Assembly: GCA_022565415.1 (NCBI GenBank)
Contig: JAIUMT010000127.1
Location: 1-8,360 of the forward strand
Reading direction: 5' to 3'
DNA from: Balneolales bacterium
GTDB taxonomy: Bacteria > Bacteroidota > Rhodothermia > Balneolales > HLUCCA01
Length of the DNA: 8,360 nt
The notes beneath the pieces are model-generated. The model had not been told where the DNA came from. It searched no databases and saw nothing but the letters and a program-made list of their open reading frames with translations. Positions 5,911-8,360 of this stretch are shown here, in pieces (positions within the stretch are counted from its first letter, which is position 1; each line of letters starts with the position of its first letter). The translations under genes and the position numbers were made by a program.

Positions 5911-6564
5911 TCAGGCAGCCAGAGAAGTTGCGGTTTGCTCTGCTATTTGAACCACCCGATTAGAGCGAACCAGAATTAGCTGCAGCCGTTTTGAAATAAA
6001 GTCCAGAATTTCGTTGAGGTCGTCTTGTTTCTCGAGGGTAAACTGGAAATAGGAGATTAAACTCATGGCCGATAAATATCGACCTCGAACATCGCCATCT
6101 ATTTCAATATGCCACCTGGATATGATGTAATCTGCCGGCAAAACCTCACCCATCCGTCTGTTCATGGCATCCATCCAGTTACTTGCTAAATCAAGCCTCC
6201 AGTTAGTTTCGGTAAGCTCCATACCCTTAAGTATGTAATCCTGGTTGAAATTCCAGGTAACCTCGACATCCATGTTGGGCTTAAGGTTCGATTCTGCAAA
6301 ACCGTTTTTTGGCGAGAGCAATGGATGCTTTTCCATGCCATCAAGTTGTTTTGCCATCGAGACCTCTCTAAATTTATCCCAATCAAAATTTATGGTGATA
6401 TCCTGTAAGTATGGAGAGACCGAAGAAAGGTCTATCTTTAGTTCTAAACCAACTGCATTGATTGTTTCTTCATTCCAAACTACAAACTCGTCGGCTGTAA
6501 TATTCTTTTTTGCTAAATCGGCTTTGATTCTGTTTATAAAAGAGTTAAAGATAGGATACTGCAT
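5911..6564 (-). CDS. Unrecognised soluble protein of 217 residues
   Basis: I do not recognise the family. The frame runs from ATG 6562-6564 to TGA 5911-5913 with no competing frame of similar quality. There is no signal peptide, membrane helix or lipobox, so it is probably cytoplasmic. It is rich in Trp and other aromatics: FVVWNEETIN near residue 27, INFDWDKFRE (58-67), VEVTWNFNQDYILKG (100-114), NWRLDLASNWMDAMNRRMGE (121-140) and SRWHIEIDGDVRGRYLSAMS (149-168). The last third looks helical and amphipathic (DDLNEILDFISKRLQLILVR). No catalytic motif stands out. It is divergent from the RqcH/NFACT gene across 55 nt that contain a 12-bp palindrome, and convergent with the COX24-like gene. Shared regulation with rqcH is possible but unproved. 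The next internal Met is at residue 70, so the chosen start is the only reasonable one. Confidence 0.75.
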   Translation of the reverse strand: MQYPIFNSFINRIKADLAKKNITADEFVVWNEETINAVGLELKIDLSSVSPYLQDITINFDWDKFREVSMAKQLDGMEKHPLLSPKNGFAESNLKPNMDVEVTWNFNQDYILKGMELTETNWRLDLASNWMDAMNRRMGEVLPADYIISRWHIEIDGDVRGRYLSAMSLISYFQFTLEKQDDLNEILDFISKRLQLILVRSNRVVQIAEQTATSLAA

Positions 6565-6581
6565 AGTTTATATGGCTCTTT

Positions 6582-6611
6582 TTAACGCTTCGAAGCGCTT
6601 TTATGTATAAT
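6582..6611 (+). promoter_or_regulatory. Likely promoter of the rqcH-aroK transcript
   Basis: A perfect TATAAT (6606-6611) has TTAACG (6582-6587, four of six -35 consensus positions) 18 nt upstream. The -10 hexamer ends 8 nt before the ATG at 6620, so the mRNA would start about at the start codon. There is no Shine-Dalgarno sequence. The same 8-nt arrangement occurs at the symporter gene. Confidence 0.45.
6586..6597. promoter_or_regulatory. Perfect 12-bp palindrome, possible operator
   Basis: CGCTTCGAAGCG is fully self-complementary. It overlaps a second palindrome, AAGCGCTT (6593-6600). It lies in the 55-nt gap between two divergent genes, within the spacer of the predicted rqcH promoter, where a bound repressor could act on both. 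It is too short and lacks a T-run to be a terminator for either gene. Confidence 0.35.
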
Positions 6612-6619
6612 AATTAAAT

Positions 6620-8233
6620 ATGAATAACTTTTACACTCTAATATATTTAATTCGAGAGTGGAAACGAAGTCTGCCTGGCGGATATTTTACAGAGGCTCTA
6701 TCTTTTCGAAAAAACACGCTTTCTCTGTATTTTGAGCAACCGAAAGGGCAGGATGAAGCCCATGGCAATCAATTCGTTATGACGTTTTCATCCGACCCCC
6801 AACGAACGGCTCTGTTTATGGATCGTTTTCAGCCTCCAAAAAGACAGAATGCAGCTACGTTGTTTACAGTATTATCAGGTGCTAAACTACAATCTGTTGA
6901 GCTTGCTGATGCCGATCGTTTCATAACATTTCGGTTTGAGAATAACCTCCGACTTATATTCTTACTCTACGGAAATAAGTCCAATGTTTTGCTTGTTAAC
7001 CAGAACGAAGTGCTGGAAGCTTTTAAGAAAGAAGATGATTGGGTTGGAGGTGATATTCCCGAGCCTCGTCCGGCATCTTCGCATAAAAAGACCTCCGATG
7101 ATCTGGCGAAATCTGTTTTTTCTCTGAATCCGCTTTTGCCACGTCCTGTGGTGCGACGATGGATTGCGACAGCGCTTTCATCAGACATACACCCTGATGA
7201 ATTGGCCGAAAGGGTTCAAACGTTTACTGAATCGATTCTTGAGAAAGCCTATCCTCATATCGACGACGACTACGGATTCACCATTGTAAATCCGAAATTA
7301 CTGGGGTCGGATGAACCAAGGCACTTTAGCTCTGTAAACGAGGGTGTGGCGGGGCGATTCTATAACATCGTACGCGCCCAGGAATTCGTGAGCCGAAAAA
7401 ACCTGCTAGTTCAAAAGATTGAGCGGGCTGCTGACAAGATTGATCGTTCACTGGAGGAGTTGTCTAATTTGGATAAATCCCTGATAAAAGCCGATAAATT
7501 TGAAGAAAACGGACATTTACTGATGTCGAACCCGCATATTTCTCCCGAAAATGGGAAGGTGAGTGTCGAGGATTTTTATAACCAGGGAGACGTTCGAGAA
7601 ATAAAGGTAGACGATACTGTCGATTTGGTTCAGAATGCGAATACGTATTACGAAAAGGCGAGGTCTGCACGTCAGAGCTACAAAACAGCAGAACAGCGAA
7701 CCCTCACGTTAAATAAGAAAGCCGATGTCGTGGCGGAATTACTTAACACCTTAAACGCTGTGAATTATGCCAAGGAACTGGACAAATGGCAACGTCAAAA
7801 CGAAGAGAAACTACGCCAATTTGGACTCACAGCCTCAACAGCGGGACAATCAGCGCTTCCGTATCGACCTGTAACGATTGGTGGATATGAAATCCGTATC
7901 GGCAAGAATGCCCGCTCTAACGACGAATTATTGAGAATTACCCACAAAGAAGACATTTGGTTGCACGCTCGAGGATTCTCCGGTTCGCACGTTATTATCG
8001 TTATGAATCGAAAAACAACGATGCCACCAGCTAACATTATCGAATCGGCTGGCGAATATGCAGCTTTTTTCTCGAAAGGGAAGGGTTCTTCGCTTGTACC
8101 TGTTATCTTTACAAAGAAGAAATTTGTACGCAAACCCAAGGGTGCGGCTCCCGGTGCTGTAAAGGTCGACCGGGAAGACGTCGTGCTTGTAACCCCAAAA
8201 CAACCAGATACTTCCGGAACAGAATCTACATGA
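6620..8233 (+). CDS. rqcH: NFACT-family protein, RqcH-like (Rqc2/FbpA homologue)
   Basis: The protein has 537 residues, near the usual 520-580. NFACT-N spans about 1-150 and contains DADRFITFRF (residues 97-106); D99-R100 align with the D97/R98 pair needed by Bacillus RqcH to recruit alanyl-tRNA. A helical region with LLPRPVVRRWIATALS (172-187) fits the HhH segment. A long helical/coiled-coil part covers about 255-400. The C-terminal NFACT-R domain (about 421-525) shows YEIRIGKNARSNDELL, DIWLHARGFSGSHVII and KKKFVRKPKGAAPGAVKV, all typical. RqcH binds the stalled 50S subunit with peptidyl-tRNA and adds C-terminal alanine tails that mark the nascent chain for degradation. The TGA overlaps the aroK ATG (ATGA), so the two are translationally coupled. 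Family membership is certain; Ala-tailing activity is inferred from the conserved residues. Confidence 0.93.
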   Translation: MNNFYTLIYLIREWKRSLPGGYFTEALSFRKNTLSLYFEQPKGQDEAHGNQFVMTFSSDPQRTALFMDRFQPPKRQNAATLFTVLSGAKLQSVELADADRFITFRFENNLRLIFLLYGNKSNVLLVNQNEVLEAFKKEDDWVGGDIPEPRPASSHKKTSDDLAKSVFSLNPLLPRPVVRRWIATALSSDIHPDELAERVQTFTESILEKAYPHIDDDYGFTIVNPKLLGSDEPRHFSSVNEGVAGRFYNIVRAQEFVSRKNLLVQKIERAADKIDRSLEELSNLDKSLIKADKFEENGHLLMSNPHISPENGKVSVEDFYNQGDVREIKVDDTVDLVQNANTYYEKARSARQSYKTAEQRTLTLNKKADVVAELLNTLNAVNYAKELDKWQRQNEEKLRQFGLTASTAGQSALPYRPVTIGGYEIRIGKNARSNDELLRITHKEDIWLHARGFSGSHVIIVMNRKTTMPPANIIESAGEYAAFFSKGKGSSLVPVIFTKKKFVRKPKGAAPGAVKVDREDVVLVTPKQPDTSGTEST

Positions 8234-8360
8234 AAAAAGGCATTGTATTATGCGGGTTTATGGGCGCCGGCAAGAGCAAACTGGGTCAGCTACTATCTGG
8301 CATGATTGGCTACCGCTTCGAAGATCTCGACGAAGAAATTCAAAAATATGAATCGAAAAC
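8230..8360 (+). CDS. aroK: Shikimate kinase, N-terminal part (runs off the window)
   Basis: The ATG at 8230-8232 overlaps the stop of the preceding gene in an ATGA motif. The 43 visible codons start MKKGIVLCGFMGAGKSKLGQ. GFMGAGKS (residues 9-16) is the Walker A loop in the form typical of shikimate kinase. FEDLDEEI (30-37) is the DxD shikimate/Mg-binding segment following GYR. The enzyme phosphorylates shikimate to shikimate 3-phosphate with ATP, the fifth step of the common aromatic amino-acid pathway, in the cytoplasm. About three quarters of the protein lies beyond the window, so the lid and the arginine residues cannot be checked. Other small P-loop kinases such as gluconate kinase are much less likely given the DLD segment. 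Confidence 0.9.
   Translation, partial: MKKGIVLCGFMGAGKSKLGQLLSGMIGYRFEDLDEEIQKYESK

Noticed and set aside
7795..8203. Two overlapping minus-strand open frames inside the rqcH gene
   Set aside because: They run antisense to the conserved NFACT-R domain, whose motifs are intact; the products show no recognisable features.
1..8360. tRNA, rRNA, CRISPR array, insertion sequence or attachment site
   Set aside because: No cloverleaf-like segment, regularly spaced repeats, transposase or integrase frame, or flanking inverted repeats were seen on either strand.

Overview
The window looks like a chromosomal stretch from a member of the Bacteroidota/Balneolota (FCB) group. Reasons: an EF-G2-type elongation factor paralogue, an LptC lipoprotein followed by an OstA-like protein, a 29-residue COX24/bS22-like basic peptide that I associate with this phylum, and two good matches to the Bacteroidota -7 promoter element TAnnTTTG. 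Base composition is moderate, a little under half G+C by eye. I am fairly confident of the phylum-level group. The class (Balneolia or Rhodothermia-like) is only a guess.

Layout. Bases 1-801 (+) are the C-terminal part of an EF-G paralogue, closed by a hairpin that can serve both strands. Bases 853-5096 (-) form a tightly spaced set read right to left: alanine:cation symporter, upp (4-nt gap), lptC (26-nt overlap), ostA-like (6-nt gap). The ostA-like gene is cut by a single in-frame TAG at 1666-1668. Bases 5097-5313 are a divergent promoter region. On its right lie an HU/IHF-family DNA-binding protein (5314-5601) and, behind its own promoter, the tiny COX24-like protein (5723-5812). A strong intrinsic terminator follows at 5872-5907. 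An unrecognised 217-residue protein (5911-6564, -) is divergent from an RqcH/NFACT-family ribosome quality-control protein (6620-8233, +), which overlaps the start of shikimate kinase aroK (8230 to window end).

Function. The right and left ends are mostly translation and housekeeping: EF-G paralogue, possible small ribosomal protein, RqcH, HU, aroK. The minus-strand operon joins amino-acid uptake and uracil salvage to periplasmic parts of lipopolysaccharide export (LptC and the OstA-like protein).

The most notable observation is the in-frame amber codon in the ostA-like gene. A 29-residue GNV repeat stays in exact register across it, so it replaces one sense codon and is not a frameshift. 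Other points are a roughly 95-residue insertion in the symporter, predicted to face the periplasm, and two genes whose -10-like hexamer ends exactly 8 nt before the ATG, which suggests leaderless mRNAs. There is also a perfect 12-bp palindrome between the divergent unknown gene and rqcH. I see no mobile element, CRISPR array, tRNA or rRNA, and no clear sign of a wholly new multi-gene system.
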